Origin: 55-13 sp037190145
GTDB taxonomy: Bacteria > Armatimonadota > Fimbriimonadia > Fimbriimonadales > Fimbriimonadaceae
Direction: 5' to 3'
Length of the DNA stretch: 64,000 bases
NCBI GenBank assembly: GCA_037190145.1
Contig: JBBCJU010000013.1
Span: 1 to 64,000 of the forward strand
The position numbers and the translations under genes are program-made. The number at the start of each line of letters is the position of its first letter. The stretch's first letter is position 1. Positions 8,360-17,759 of the stretch are shown here, piece by piece. The notes under the pieces were generated by a model, which did not search any database, was not told the origin of the DNA, and worked only from the letters and a program-made list of their open reading frames with translations.

Positions 8360-8814
8360 TAGACGACTTCCCTCTCTACATTTTGAATGGCCTGCAAAGC
8401 CATCACGTAACCAAAACCGCCAAAGCCGACTACTTGCCCAAGAGTAATAGGAGCAATGACAGAATGGCGTCGGAACTCTTCACGAGCATGAACATTGCTC
8501 AAATGAACTTCAATCACCGGAAGCCGGACGCTCACTAATGAATCACGAAGAGCAATGGAATAATGCGTCAACCCACCAGGATTGATCACAATGGCATCCG
8601 CCCACCGCCGATGCTCCTGAATGGTATCAATCAGAGTTCCCTCGGAATTTGACTGAAGGATTCGAACTTCGATATTCATTCGATCCGCCGCAGACTTTAT
8701 CTCTGCATCAATCTCCTCCAACGGCTTCTTACCATAAACGTCAGGCTCTCGAAACCCGGTCATGTTCAAGTTTGGTCCATGAAGGATGAGGACCTTAAGA
8801 GGACTCGCAGTCAT
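8359..8814 (-). CDS. aroQ: Type II 3-dehydroquinate dehydratase
   Basis: 151 residues. It dehydrates 3-dehydroquinate in the shikimate pathway as a cytoplasmic dodecamer. Motifs: HGPNLNM, catalytic Tyr in REPDVYG, QSNSEG, NPGGLTHYS, and EVHLSN followed by REEFRRHS. Full length for the family. It overlaps the Trm112-like gene upstream by 20 nt and pepP downstream by 1 nt, so it is in the middle of a coupled operon. Confidence 0.96.
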   Translation of the reverse strand: MTASPLKVLILHGPNLNMTGFREPDVYGKKPLEEIDAEIKSAADRMNIEVRILQSNSEGTLIDTIQEHRRWADAIVINPGGLTHYSIALRDSLVSVRLPVIEVHLSNVHAREEFRRHSVIAPITLGQVVGFGGFGYVMALQAIQNVEREVV

Positions 8815-8998
8815 TCAATAATTCCTTTAGTTTTTCAGTATCAATTGCGCTTTCTGGCAGCAAGTGGGGAATTCCATTCACCACGGGGAAGCCATGTCCC
8901 TCTTTTATGCAAACCAAGTAAGCCCCTTTTGATTCAAGGGCAGGCCGATCCTCACACAGAGGGCACGCCAAAATGGTTAATAGTTCAGGATCGATCAA
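8795..8998 (-). CDS. Trm112/UPF0434-like small zinc-ribbon protein
   Basis: 67 residues. Starts IDPELLTILACPLCEDRPAL and contains FPVVNGIPHLLP, the typical Trm112-like pattern. In other organisms such proteins serve as methyltransferase activators or stand alone with unknown role. Only one CxxC pair is seen (CPLC) plus a further Cys, so zinc binding is uncertain. It overlaps both neighbours (14 and 20 nt). Confidence 0.85.
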   Translation of the reverse strand: MIDPELLTILACPLCEDRPALESKGAYLVCIKEGHGFPVVNGIPHLLPESAIDTEKLKELLNDCESS

Positions 8999-10055
8999 GT
9001 AAAACTTCCCGATAGACGTCTACGGTTTGTCGAGCCGATTCAACCCAGTCAAACTGTTTAACTCGCTCAAACCCTCGACTCCGCAATTGTTGGAGCTTAC
9101 TCGAATCGGCAAGCAGGGATTGAAGGGTTGCAGACCAATGACTAGCCTCCCATGTAGGTTCGACAATCCCTGCGTCCCCAACGACCTCTGGCAACGCTCC
9201 CCCAGAGCTGCTAAGGACAGGACATCCGCAAGCAAAAGCCTCTATGATGGGAATTCCAAATCCTTCATGACGGCTCGGTGCAAGGTACATGCTCGCGCCA
9301 GAGTACAGAGCACATAACTGCTCATTTGATACATATCCAACCGGCTTGACATATCTTCCCGCAGCCTGATCTCCCCACCCCGCTTTCCCAGTCACTACAA
9401 TCGGGACATTCGCCAGCCTTGAGGCTTCAATCGCAAGCTGCATATTCTTTCTTGGCCACTGTGTTCCAACCGTGAGAACGTAGGGAGTATCAACACCAAG
9501 CTCCTTTAAGATGGGGTCGGGGTCTTCGACACGATGCACCCAAGGAGGTAAACCATTATATATGGACAAGACTTTGCCTCTCGATGATGGAACGAGGCGC
9601 TCGATTTCTTCTTTCCCGGTTTCGGAAACGGTGATGATCCGTCGGGCCACCTTGGCTGTTTGATTCACCGTCTTGCTCAGCAAGACTCTATCCTTCACCT
9701 TAAACCAATCAGGCCCAATCAAGAAAGAAACATCATGAATTGTGGTTACCCCTCGATTTCCTGCGAGTGGGCTCAAGGTGTATTGCGTGTGAATGGCACC
9801 TGCACCCATTTTTTTTGCAATTAAGGGAAAAGACACATAGCTCCACCATCGACTGGATTTGGCCGGAACAACAACCCACTGAAAGTTTGGGGCTTTGGGA
9901 ATTCCTGTCGGTTGCGAGGCGTTGGAAAGAAATAGGAAGTGAATGTCCAAAGCTAGCTTTGATAGCCCGTGCATAAGGCCATACCAATAAGAGGAATCTC
10001 CCGTGCTGGTACCGCCAATAAGACGAGCATCAATCGCGACAATTGGACGTCTCAT
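8985..10055 (-). CDS. Family 4 glycosyltransferase
   Basis: 356 residues, GT-B fold. N-terminal Rossmann half starts IVAIDARLIGG; the C-terminal half has VLTVGTQWPRKN, ALYSGASMYLAPSRHEGFGIPIIEAFACGCPV and GDAGI, with the E-x7-E donor-site pattern of GT4 enzymes. It would transfer a sugar from an activated nucleotide to an envelope glycan, at the inner face of the membrane. The acceptor is unknown. First gene of a five-gene operon. Confidence 0.92.
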   Translation of the reverse strand: MRRPIVAIDARLIGGTSTGDSSYWYGLMHGLSKLALDIHFLFLSNASQPTGIPKAPNFQWVVVPAKSSRWWSYVSFPLIAKKMGAGAIHTQYTLSPLAGNRGVTTIHDVSFLIGPDWFKVKDRVLLSKTVNQTAKVARRIITVSETGKEEIERLVPSSRGKVLSIYNGLPPWVHRVEDPDPILKELGVDTPYVLTVGTQWPRKNMQLAIEASRLANVPIVVTGKAGWGDQAAGRYVKPVGYVSNEQLCALYSGASMYLAPSRHEGFGIPIIEAFACGCPVLSSSGGALPEVVGDAGIVEPTWEASHWSATLQSLLADSSKLQQLRSRGFERVKQFDWVESARQTVDVYREVLLDRS

Positions 10056-10140
10056 CGGTTTGCCCCCGTTGGCCTATTTCCTGCTACCATAGAACTCACA
10101 CTACAATTTTGATCACTCATTCCGCAAGGAGCCCTTATAC

Positions 10141-10509
10141 ATGAAGAAAAGAAAACCACCCGTCTTGTTGGCCACCGTTTTGGTCATCATGCTGGTTGCG
10201 GTCGGCATTATCTACTCGCCTAGAGGCGCGGGTGGTGACGGACACGACCATGGCCAACAAGCCGCCAACACTCCACCACCCCCTGCAGCCGAGCAAGGCG
10301 AACGCCCCAAGGTAAGTGCCAGTGATGTCGCAAGTCTTGCCAAAGGGGCCATGAGCACTGCTACCCAAGCGGGGCCGGATACTCCCGGTCGCCCTGGCGG
10401 AAAAAGTGAGGGACCATCCATAGCAGCGGTCAAGCCAAGCACCTATAAACCTCAACCCAATGATTCGAGCACTTCGACTCAATGGTACACCGATCAGACA
10501 CGGAAGTAA
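10141..10509 (+). CDS. Small single-pass membrane protein, proline-rich
   Basis: 122 residues: a basic start KKRKPP, one transmembrane helix (about 8-26), then a low-complexity exported tail rich in Pro, Gly, Ala and Ser with a GDGHDHG stretch. AAGGAG lies just before the ATG. No family recognised. Its terminator lies inside the convergent ABC gene. Confidence 0.75.
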   Translation: MKKRKPPVLLATVLVIMLVAVGIIYSPRGAGGDGHDHGQQAANTPPPPAAEQGERPKVSASDVASLAKGAMSTATQAGPDTPGRPGGKSEGPSIAAVKPSTYKPQPNDSSTSTQWYTDQTRK

Positions 10510-10521
10510 TTCTGAAGTCGG

Positions 10522-11295
10522 TCATAGTGGGGGCAAGACCAACGTTTTGCCCCCATCTTTTATTCTTCTGAAAGTCATTCCATAGACCTCATCCAATTGG
10601 ATTGATTCCAACACGTCATCCGTCACCCCTTGGCAAATAATTCGGCCTTGCCCCAATAAAATCACGCGATCAGCAAAGGCATTCACCAAATTCAGGTCAT
10701 GCATCGCCGAAATGACCGTCTTTCCTGCTTCTGTAAGCTTTCTTGCCAATCGACATAAATCCATCTGATGCCTTATATCTAGGTGGGTTGTTGGCTCGTC
10801 AAGCAACACAATATCTGTCTGCTGTGCCAGAGCACGGGCCAATAAAACGCGTTGACGTTCGCCTCCACTTAACTCGGAAATCGGCCGATCTGCGAACTCT
10901 AGGGAGTCCGTAAAGACCATCGCTTCATGGACTATTTGATGATCCTCTGGACTATCGACAATCTGATCCGACCAAACATATCGCCCCATCATGACCACCT
11001 CTCGTGCCGAAAACCGAAAAGGGATGTGTTCGTGTTGAGGAACAAACGCTAGCTTCTGAGCCATTTGTCGGATGGAAAGCGACTGAATCGAGTCACCACT
11101 GATCCTTACCGCTCCCGCAATGCAAGGAACCTCTCCACATATCGTGCGAAGTAGCGTGGACTTACCAATGCCATTTGGTCCCAGCAAAGCCGTTGATGTT
11201 CCTGATACGAATTGGGTTGATAGGTTTTCCAGAACGGGGCGACCAGGGTAGCCGCAAGCTAGATTCTCTAATGAGACAACGTCATTGGAGACCAT
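10522..11295 (-). CDS. ABC transporter ATPase, iron-chelate/cobalamin (FecE/BtuD) type
   Basis: 257 residues from the ATG at 11295, which has GGAG 8 nt upstream; longer starts would run deeper into the upstream gene. Walker A GPNGIGKST, Q-loop VPQHEHIPF, signature LSGGERQR, Walker B IVLLDEPTTHLD, switch His in SAMHDLN. The family powers import of siderophores, haem or B12. No permease or binding protein is adjacent. It overlaps the exporter gene by 14 nt, so they are probably cotranscribed. Confidence 0.9.
   Translation of the reverse strand: MVSNDVVSLENLACGYPGRPVLENLSTQFVSGTSTALLGPNGIGKSTLLRTICGEVPCIAGAVRISGDSIQSLSIRQMAQKLAFVPQHEHIPFRFSAREVVMMGRYVWSDQIVDSPEDHQIVHEAMVFTDSLEFADRPISELSGGERQRVLLARALAQQTDIVLLDEPTTHLDIRHQMDLCRLARKLTEAGKTVISAMHDLNLVNAFADRVILLGQGRIICQGVTDDVLESIQLDEVYGMTFRRIKDGGKTLVLPPL
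10528..10561 (+). terminator. Terminator of the 10141 gene, inside the coding end of the ABC ATPase
   Basis: TGGGGGCAA / TTGCCCCCA stem with a 10-nt loop followed by TCTTTTATTC. The same bases encode the last residues (GGKTLVLPPL) of the convergent gene. Confidence 0.75.
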
Positions 11296-13291
11296 TGTCG
11301 AGCACTCCATTGCTGAAGACGCGGAAAAGAGCCGCATACTCGCCATTTTTGTCCATCAGTTCGCGGTGTGCTCCCTGCTCAACCACTTCTCCTCGACGTA
11401 AATAAAGAATCCTGTCCGCCCGTGCCGCAGTTGTAAGACGATGGGCGATGAAAAGGGTGGTTCTCTGTTTCATGACCTCCTCTAGCGCCTCGGTAACTAC
11501 TTTTTCACTGGTTGCATCCAATGCCGAAGTCGCCTCATCTAGAAGAAGCAAAGTTGGCTTTCGCACCAAGGCACGCGCAATTGCCACTCGCTGCTTCTCA
11601 CCTCCGCTGATGCCAGAACCACCTTCTCCGATGTGAGAATCGTAGCGCTCTGGCAGACGGCTCACAAATGCGTCGACATGAGCACCTTTTCCTGCTTCCT
11701 CAATCTCAGACAAGCTAGCCTCGGCGTTGCCAAGTCGAATGTTTTCCGCAATAGAGCCAGCAAACAGAAAAGTCTGTTGGGGCACAACACCAATCTGCTT
11801 CCGTAACCAAGGGGTATCGAGATCTCGGATATCAACCCCGTCGAAGGTAATAACGCCTTCCGTAGGATCATAGAACCTAAGCAGCAGATCAGCAATCGTG
11901 CTCTTCCCTGCTCCACTCGGGCCTACCAACGCCAAGCTCGTACCTGTATCCAGCACAAAACTCACATCGTTTAAAGCCTTGGTTCCATCGGGATAGGCGA
12001 ACGAAACATTCCTAAACTCGATCTGTCCGGTCGGATTCGCTAAAGTCTGCTTGCCAACCGATTCGAAGTGCTCTTCCGGCACATCCAGAACTTCTGCATA
12101 AATGCGCTCACTTGCGGCCTGAACTTGAGCATAGGTGTTGTTCACAGAAGCAATGTTCCTGGAGCCTTGGTTGATCACGTCGAGCGAATAAACCATCGCA
12201 AACAAATCTGCCACCTGCAAAACGCCATGAAACGCGAGAATGCCACTTACATAAAGGAACGCCGCAAGAGCCACAGCCCCAATAAGTTCAACCAGCGGCC
12301 TCAATGAAGCATTGCGGCGAGTAGCTCGCATTTGACTATTGAACGTGCTTTCAACCAGACCGGAGTATTCAGCCTCCATCTTCTCTTCGGCGGCAAACGC
12401 TTTCACAACGCGCGTACCTTGTAAAGACTCTAGCGTCATTGCATTGAGGTTCGCCAAATCGCTTTGCACCCTACGCTGAGCCTCTTTCATTTTTCTAGCA
12501 TTTCGCTGAATAGCGATTGCCATCGGAGGCAAGAACAAGAGGGTGACAAGGCCAAGTTGCCACTGAGTCCAAAAGATGTATGACAGCGCGCCAATTGCCT
12601 TTAAGGGGCCATCAATGCTATCCCGAATAATGGTGACCGCCGTCTGATAAACACCGACATCGTTGGTAAGCACGCTCTGAATAGAGCCCGCACGCTTCTG
12701 CCCAAAATAGCTTACTGGCAGTCGCTGCAACTTGGCATATAGCTTGATGCGCAAGTTACTGGCTAAACGCGCCGCGGCCTTGCTAAGGTAGTAGCTTTGG
12801 CCTCTTGTAAACCAATACTTGAACCCAAATAGGAACACAACCAGTAGGCAAACTTTGCCCAATTGATGCAAAGCCTCTTGAGGGGTTTGACGTTTGTGTG
12901 AATGCTTCTTGGAGTTCTTGACTGCCTCATCCAACTTCTCCACGGAGATGTTTAGATTTGCAGCCGCCTTTTGCCTTTCTTCTTCCAAGAAAATGAAATC
13001 CGAAGAGTCCCGGAGATGCTGAATGGGAGAAAGAGCGGTGGATACTTCGCGGTTTTGCTTCCCCAGGTCACTAGCAATCGCAGAAATCTCTTCATTTGAG
13101 AAGAACTTCTGTTCTGTGTATCCTGCCGCGTCTGTGATTGCCTGTACGCCCTCTCGCATCAAAGGCAGAGAGGCCGTCGTGAGGAGGGTTGTGACCAATA
13201 CACAGGCCAAACCCAGGGCTATAGTCTTCCTTTGAGACTTTAACTCTGAGGAAAGACGCTTGTCAAAACGCTTAAATAGGTGAAATGCCAG
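11282..13291 (-). CDS. MsbA-like ABC exporter (membrane and ATPase domains fused), probable CTG start
   Basis: Six-helix exporter domain followed by an ATPase with Walker A GPSGAGKST, signature SGISGGEKQR and Walker B LLLLDEATSALD; about 642 residues from the first standard start (TTG, 13210). That start would cut into the first transmembrane helix. The frame is open upstream, and a CTG at 13291, 7 nt after GGAG and 1 nt after the asnS stop, restores a normal basic leader (KRFDKRL) before helix 1, giving 669 residues. Family role: flipping lipids or exporting drugs across the inner membrane as a homodimer. Confidence 0.88.
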   Translation of the reverse strand: MAFHLFKRFDKRLSSELKSQRKTIALGLACVLVTTLLTTASLPLMREGVQAITDAAGYTEQKFFSNEEISAIASDLGKQNREVSTALSPIQHLRDSSDFIFLEEERQKAAANLNISVEKLDEAVKNSKKHSHKRQTPQEALHQLGKVCLLVVFLFGFKYWFTRGQSYYLSKAAARLASNLRIKLYAKLQRLPVSYFGQKRAGSIQSVLTNDVGVYQTAVTIIRDSIDGPLKAIGALSYIFWTQWQLGLVTLLFLPPMAIAIQRNARKMKEAQRRVQSDLANLNAMTLESLQGTRVVKAFAAEEKMEAEYSGLVESTFNSQMRATRRNASLRPLVELIGAVALAAFLYVSGILAFHGVLQVADLFAMVYSLDVINQGSRNIASVNNTYAQVQAASERIYAEVLDVPEEHFESVGKQTLANPTGQIEFRNVSFAYPDGTKALNDVSFVLDTGTSLALVGPSGAGKSTIADLLLRFYDPTEGVITFDGVDIRDLDTPWLRKQIGVVPQQTFLFAGSIAENIRLGNAEASLSEIEEAGKGAHVDAFVSRLPERYDSHIGEGGSGISGGEKQRVAIARALVRKPTLLLLDEATSALDATSEKVVTEALEEVMKQRTTLFIAHRLTTAARADRILYLRRGEVVEQGAHRELMDKNGEYAALFRVFSNGVLDNGLQ

Positions 13292-13292
13292 A

Positions 13293-14687
13293 TCAGAACT
13301 CCGCGCTGCCCGGTGTCCGATGATAAGGAATTACATCTCTTATATTCTTCATCCCCGTCACGTACATCAGCAACCTTTCAAAGCCTAAGCCAAATCCTGC
13401 ATGAGGGGCGCTTCCGAACCTTCGCAGGTCCAAATACCACCAATACGGTTCCAGAAGCAGACCGAAATCTTTCAGCTTTCGTTCTAGTACGTCGAGGTTT
13501 TCTTCACGTTGCGATCCACCGATAATTTCACCAATGCGTGGGGCCAGCACGTCCATGGCGCGAACAGTCTTTCCGTCAGCATTTTCCTTCATGTAGAAGG
13601 CTTTGATCTCCTTCGGATAATCGGTCAAGATCACGGGACGTCCAACCTTAACTTCAGTTAACCATCGCTCATGCTCACTCTGGAGATCGGCTCCCCAGAA
13701 CACAGGAAACTCAAATTTCTCTCCGCTGGACTCCAAAATCTTGATCGCTTCGGTGTAGGTCATTCGCTCAAATGGGCTCTCGACTACATGCTTCAGTGTC
13801 TTCAATAACTCCGGCTCAATCCGTTGATTGAAGAAATCCAGATCTTGACCCGAGTTCTCAAGAAGGTAACCGATCACTTCTTTCAGAAACTCTTCTGCCA
13901 AGTTCATATCGCCTTCGATGTCGCAAAACGCCATCTCCGGCTCTACCATCCAAAACTCGGCTAAGTGTCGGCTGGTGCTAGAATTCTCTGCTCGGAAGGT
14001 TGGACCAAATGTGTAAACATTTGTCAGGCCTAACGCCATAGTTTCGGCCTCTAGTTGCCCGCTTACGGTGAGGAAAGCGGGCTTCCCAAAGAAATCTTCG
14101 GCGGGATCTCCCGATGTCAGTTTGTACTGATGTTTCTCGTCCAATTGAAGATTTGTGGAGACGGCAAACATCGCACCCGCCCCTTCCGCATCGCTGGCCG
14201 TGATGATAGGCGTTTGGATGTAGTGAAATCCTCGGTCGTGAAAGAACTTATGAATCGCAAATGCTGCCTGGGCACGCATTCGATAAACCGCACCAAAGGT
14301 ATTGCCTCGGCCCCTCAGGTGAGCGATTTCCCGCAAGAACTCCATCGAAGCCCCTTTCTTTTGCAGAGGGTACTTTTCAGGTTCAGCTCCACCATAGACC
14401 TCAACCTCTTTAGCAAGAAACTCTACAGCTTGCCCAGCCGCCGGAGATTCCACGATCTCACCATCAAATCGCACGCAAGCACCGGTTGTGATCTGCTTAA
14501 GCGTGTCAGGTGCAATCACTCCTTCATTGACAACGATCTGCAAATCCTTAAAGCAAGAGCCATCGCTCAATTGAACAAACGAAATCCCCTTGCTATCCCG
14601 CCGGGTCTTCACCCAACCAAATGCAGAAGTCTCCGTTCCAGGAGCAAGGTTAAAAAGGTCGCGGACGTAAGTTCGCCGATAGTCCAT
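13293..14687 (-). CDS. asnS: Asparagine--tRNA ligase
   Basis: 464 residues, class IIb synthetase: N-terminal OB-fold anticodon domain, then catalytic core with motif 2 (FRAENSSTSRHLAEF) and motif 3 (GFGLGFERL). The C-terminus NIRDVIPYHRTPGSAEF is the hallmark of AsnRS rather than AspRS. It charges tRNA-Asn in the cytoplasm. The start codon follows a TATA-rich stretch without a Shine-Dalgarno site. It heads a likely operon with the two ABC genes. Confidence 0.97.
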   Translation of the reverse strand: MDYRRTYVRDLFNLAPGTETSAFGWVKTRRDSKGISFVQLSDGSCFKDLQIVVNEGVIAPDTLKQITTGACVRFDGEIVESPAAGQAVEFLAKEVEVYGGAEPEKYPLQKKGASMEFLREIAHLRGRGNTFGAVYRMRAQAAFAIHKFFHDRGFHYIQTPIITASDAEGAGAMFAVSTNLQLDEKHQYKLTSGDPAEDFFGKPAFLTVSGQLEAETMALGLTNVYTFGPTFRAENSSTSRHLAEFWMVEPEMAFCDIEGDMNLAEEFLKEVIGYLLENSGQDLDFFNQRIEPELLKTLKHVVESPFERMTYTEAIKILESSGEKFEFPVFWGADLQSEHERWLTEVKVGRPVILTDYPKEIKAFYMKENADGKTVRAMDVLAPRIGEIIGGSQREENLDVLERKLKDFGLLLEPYWWYLDLRRFGSAPHAGFGLGFERLLMYVTGMKNIRDVIPYHRTPGSAEF

Positions 14688-14859
14688 ATATAGGTGCGCA
14701 GTGTACCGTCAGCGGGTGAATCACGAATCAGACAATTGATCTTGCTTAGCCATCATGAACCTTCAACACCCTCCTGAGGAAATTGCCAGATAAAAACCTG
14801 TAGAACGCCTAAACGAACTTTCAAACCCTTAACAAAGTCTTAACAATCGGAGGGGAGTT

Positions 14860-16644
14860 GTGTCTATTGCTTATAGCGATGGTGTAGCTATTGAGGCGCA
14901 CATCGATAATTTGGTTTTAAGTGCCACCGATCGTTCTTCTGCTGCGGCGATCGCTCAGGATGAATATCATGAGTGGCCCGTTCGCTACCATTTGTGTCCG
15001 GAAAGATCAAATCTTTTTCGGCATCTCAACCTAGACGGGCTAGATATTCTTGAAATGGGTGCGGGAATGGGTGGAGTGTCCCGACACCTTGCGGAACGAG
15101 CCAAAAGCTTTTTTGCCGTAGAGGGAACAGAAGAACGCTTTCAAGTTCTTAAACACCGCCTTGCAGATCTCTCAAACTGGGACGGGGTCGTTTCAAACCT
15201 AGAAGACTTCAGTACAGATAGGAAGTTTGATGTTGTCTGCATCATTGGAGTGCTCGAATATTCCGAGCTTTACATCACTACTCCAGATGGCTCATCTCCC
15301 CACAAATGGCTACTAAACCATGCGACAAGTTTTCTTAAACCCGGGGGAGTTCTCATCCTGGCCATCGAAAACCAGTACGGTCTGAAATACTGGGCCGGAG
15401 CACCGGAAGACCATACCGAACGAATGTTTGATGGCATTTGTGGCTACAACCCAGATAAAACAGCTAGAACTTTTTCCCGTATTGGGTTGGGCAAAATGTT
15501 CAATGAAGTCGGTCTAGATGCCGTCGAAGAATTCTATCCTTGGCCAGACTACAAAATCCCAGAAGCAGTTGTCTCAAAGCGAATCGTCGATTCAGACCCT
15601 GCGCTCGCAGCAGATATTGCGGCTGACTCTGTAAGTAGAGATCCAAAACCAAGCCTTCAACTTTTCCCTACCCCTCTGGCTATTCGACAAGCCATTAACA
15701 GCGGAATGATCGCAGACATTTCGAACTCGTTGCTTTTTGTCGCCAGTTCACAGACAGATTCGCCAACCTATCGTCAAGTTTTAGGAAAGATGCTAGGTGA
15801 CAAAGAAGGAGCCTGGCACTACTCGCTTCAAAGAAAGCATCCGACGGTAACGGCTTTCACCATCGGTAGCGAGCACGCCCCCTCCGTTGTAACCAAATCT
15901 CTTCTTAAAGAAAACCTTGAAGTGATTGATGAAGGGCTCATATCATGGGTCAAACCGGCCCCTGCACCAGTCCTCATCGGCCCAAAGCTATCCCACTTGC
16001 TCAAGCAGGCTGCTTATTTTGGTGGAGCAACGGAGTATGAAGACCTTTTGGTGAGATATCTTCGGGAAACTCTCACCCAATTCGAGATCAGCTCAACCCA
16101 GCTTCGGCCAGAAGCTTATGATGCCGTCCCTCAAAATGCCATTCTGAACGCAGACGGGCTCTTCCAACACTTTGACCTAGAGTGGAAGCTCAAGCAGCCG
16201 ATGGCAAAGTCATGGTTCCTGTTTCGTTCGGTCCTCAATGAGGCACCGAATGCGAAGATCCTTCCGTCGGGAAGCTATCCTTCGCTGTTCGCTTTGTACG
16301 AAATTGTGTGCCACAAACTGCATGTTCCTCCGGAAGTTGAATCAGCTCTACAACAGGAGGTTGCTATCCAATCTGCGATCGTGCAAAGAAATCGCCACGT
16401 CCTGCACGAAAGCATCTCTAGTTACTTCCATAAACCCTTGGAGTCCAATATGTTTCCAAGGAATCCAAACACAGAATCATTTGTTCGAAAACAGATCAAT
16501 GCCGATAACGTTGGCGTGAAGATGCTTGAGTTGCACAATGAAGTTCAAAGATTAAGGAAAATCGTAGATCGCCGTAGCGTAAAGCTTGTTCTGTCTGTGA
16601 CTCAAAAACTAAAAGCTCTCATAGGTAAACGGGCTGCCATCTAG
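14860..16644 (+). CDS. SAM-dependent methyltransferase with long C-terminal region
   Basis: 594 residues. Start GTG, with GGAGGGGAG 7 nt upstream. A Rossmann methyltransferase occupies about 45-240: motif I ILEMGAGMGG, motif II IIGVLEYSE, and LKPGGVLILAIENQYG, a pattern common in enzymes of surface polysaccharide synthesis. About 300 unrecognised residues follow, ending in a short coiled coil (LHNEVQRLRKIVD). It may methylate a cell-surface glycan; the target is not visible. Flanked by divergent asnS and a convergent hydrolase. Confidence 0.82.
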   Translation: MSIAYSDGVAIEAHIDNLVLSATDRSSAAAIAQDEYHEWPVRYHLCPERSNLFRHLNLDGLDILEMGAGMGGVSRHLAERAKSFFAVEGTEERFQVLKHRLADLSNWDGVVSNLEDFSTDRKFDVVCIIGVLEYSELYITTPDGSSPHKWLLNHATSFLKPGGVLILAIENQYGLKYWAGAPEDHTERMFDGICGYNPDKTARTFSRIGLGKMFNEVGLDAVEEFYPWPDYKIPEAVVSKRIVDSDPALAADIAADSVSRDPKPSLQLFPTPLAIRQAINSGMIADISNSLLFVASSQTDSPTYRQVLGKMLGDKEGAWHYSLQRKHPTVTAFTIGSEHAPSVVTKSLLKENLEVIDEGLISWVKPAPAPVLIGPKLSHLLKQAAYFGGATEYEDLLVRYLRETLTQFEISSTQLRPEAYDAVPQNAILNADGLFQHFDLEWKLKQPMAKSWFLFRSVLNEAPNAKILPSGSYPSLFALYEIVCHKLHVPPEVESALQQEVAIQSAIVQRNRHVLHESISSYFHKPLESNMFPRNPNTESFVRKQINADNVGVKMLELHNEVQRLRKIVDRRSVKLVLSVTQKLKALIGKRAAI

Positions 16645-16654
16645 CCCGATCTAA

Positions 16655-16688
16655 CTCATCCAACGCTTTGGATAAAGCGTTGGATGAG
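16655..16688. terminator. Perfect hairpin between convergent genes
   Basis: A 15-bp perfect stem (arms begin CTCATCCAACG) with a 4-nt loop. There is no T-run on either side, so it is a weak intrinsic terminator or an mRNA 3'-end stabiliser serving both genes. Confidence 0.6.
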
Positions 16689-16711
16689 CAAAAGTACTTC
16701 CTAGTTAATGA

Positions 16712-17644
16712 TTAGTCAAAGTCAGCAGCGGCGAGTCGTTGCGTTGCCGCCAAATCGCCTTGTCCATCGAGAAACATGTAAATGGCTGCCTCTACGTCTT
16801 TAGCTTGTTCCTCAACCACGAGATGGCCTGAATCAGGGAAAGTAATCACATCTGCATCCGGCCAGTTCTGACGCCATTTATCAAGATGCGCAGACGTCAG
16901 CAATCTATCCTTCATTCCCCAAAGAACTTGAAAAGGAACCCTTGATAAAGCATCGCGACGAACCCATAAATCATAGAGCCAAGCACAAGACCCCAAGTAA
17001 CCCTTAGCCAACCCGTATGGGCCCAACCTGTCCGAAGCTCGGTGAAAGGGTCCGGTGTACTGAGGGTAAATCCTTGACGACACTTTCTGTTTCTGCTCAA
17101 TCATGTTGTGCAGCATTTTGCTCAGACCAAGGGGAGTTGCCGTCATTGCCATTTTTCCGAGCGGCCCGTTCACCTTGTGATCAAACTTCACGAAGTGCTC
17201 GTCGCTCTTGAGTGACCACATAAAGCTGTTAAGCAGCGAGATTCTCTTCACTCGACCAGGGAAATCCAGAGCGTGCGATAAAGCAATGGGACCGCCAAAA
17301 TCGTGGACTACCAAACTAAAAGTGCTTATCCCAAGGTGATCAATCAGCTTCCGATAGTTTCGAGCATGAGCCTCCGGCGTATAGCTCCAATGATCTGGTT
17401 TGTCTGAAAGCCCAAACCCAATATGGTCCATTGCAATACAACGGTGGCGGGTGGAAAGGTCACGGACTAACCCTCGCCACATGAAGGACCAGGTTGGAAA
17501 ACCATGAACAAAGAGGATGGGTTCACCCTGGCCTTCGTCCACGTAGTGCATTCTGCCCCCGTCCACCTGTACGTAGTGAGGAGCAAATGGATACTCCCCT
17601 TGATCTAGCCAATCAGCTTGCGACCGTTCACTGACGATACTCAT
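16712..17644 (-). CDS. Haloalkane-dehalogenase-like alpha/beta hydrolase
   Basis: 310 residues. Oxyanion region HGFPTWSFMW, nucleophile elbow VVHDFGGP with D115, a late acid in GMKDRLL and the catalytic His in PDSGHLV. The layout follows haloalkane dehalogenases, but the halide-holding Trp after the nucleophile is Phe116, and the position after HG is Phe instead of the Asn or Glu found in characterised enzymes. So dehalogenase activity is doubtful; another ester or epoxide substrate is possible. GGAGGGAG lies upstream of the ATG. Confidence 0.85.
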   Translation of the reverse strand: MSIVSERSQADWLDQGEYPFAPHYVQVDGGRMHYVDEGQGEPILFVHGFPTWSFMWRGLVRDLSTRHRCIAMDHIGFGLSDKPDHWSYTPEAHARNYRKLIDHLGISTFSLVVHDFGGPIALSHALDFPGRVKRISLLNSFMWSLKSDEHFVKFDHKVNGPLGKMAMTATPLGLSKMLHNMIEQKQKVSSRIYPQYTGPFHRASDRLGPYGLAKGYLGSCAWLYDLWVRRDALSRVPFQVLWGMKDRLLTSAHLDKWRQNWPDADVITFPDSGHLVVEEQAKDVEAAIYMFLDGQGDLAATQRLAAADFD

Positions 17645-17759
17645 TGCTTAACCTTCTCCCTCGAAAATTTGGCGATATCTATTGAGACTACGTGTTACAG
17701 GATACGATCTCTAGTCCCAAAACCCAACCTTAACCCGATCTTTATCTGCCCGTTGGCTG

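Noticed and set aside
14055..14693. 212-codon frame antisense to asnS
   Set aside because: Lies fully within a clear synthetase gene; composition is that of a shadow frame.
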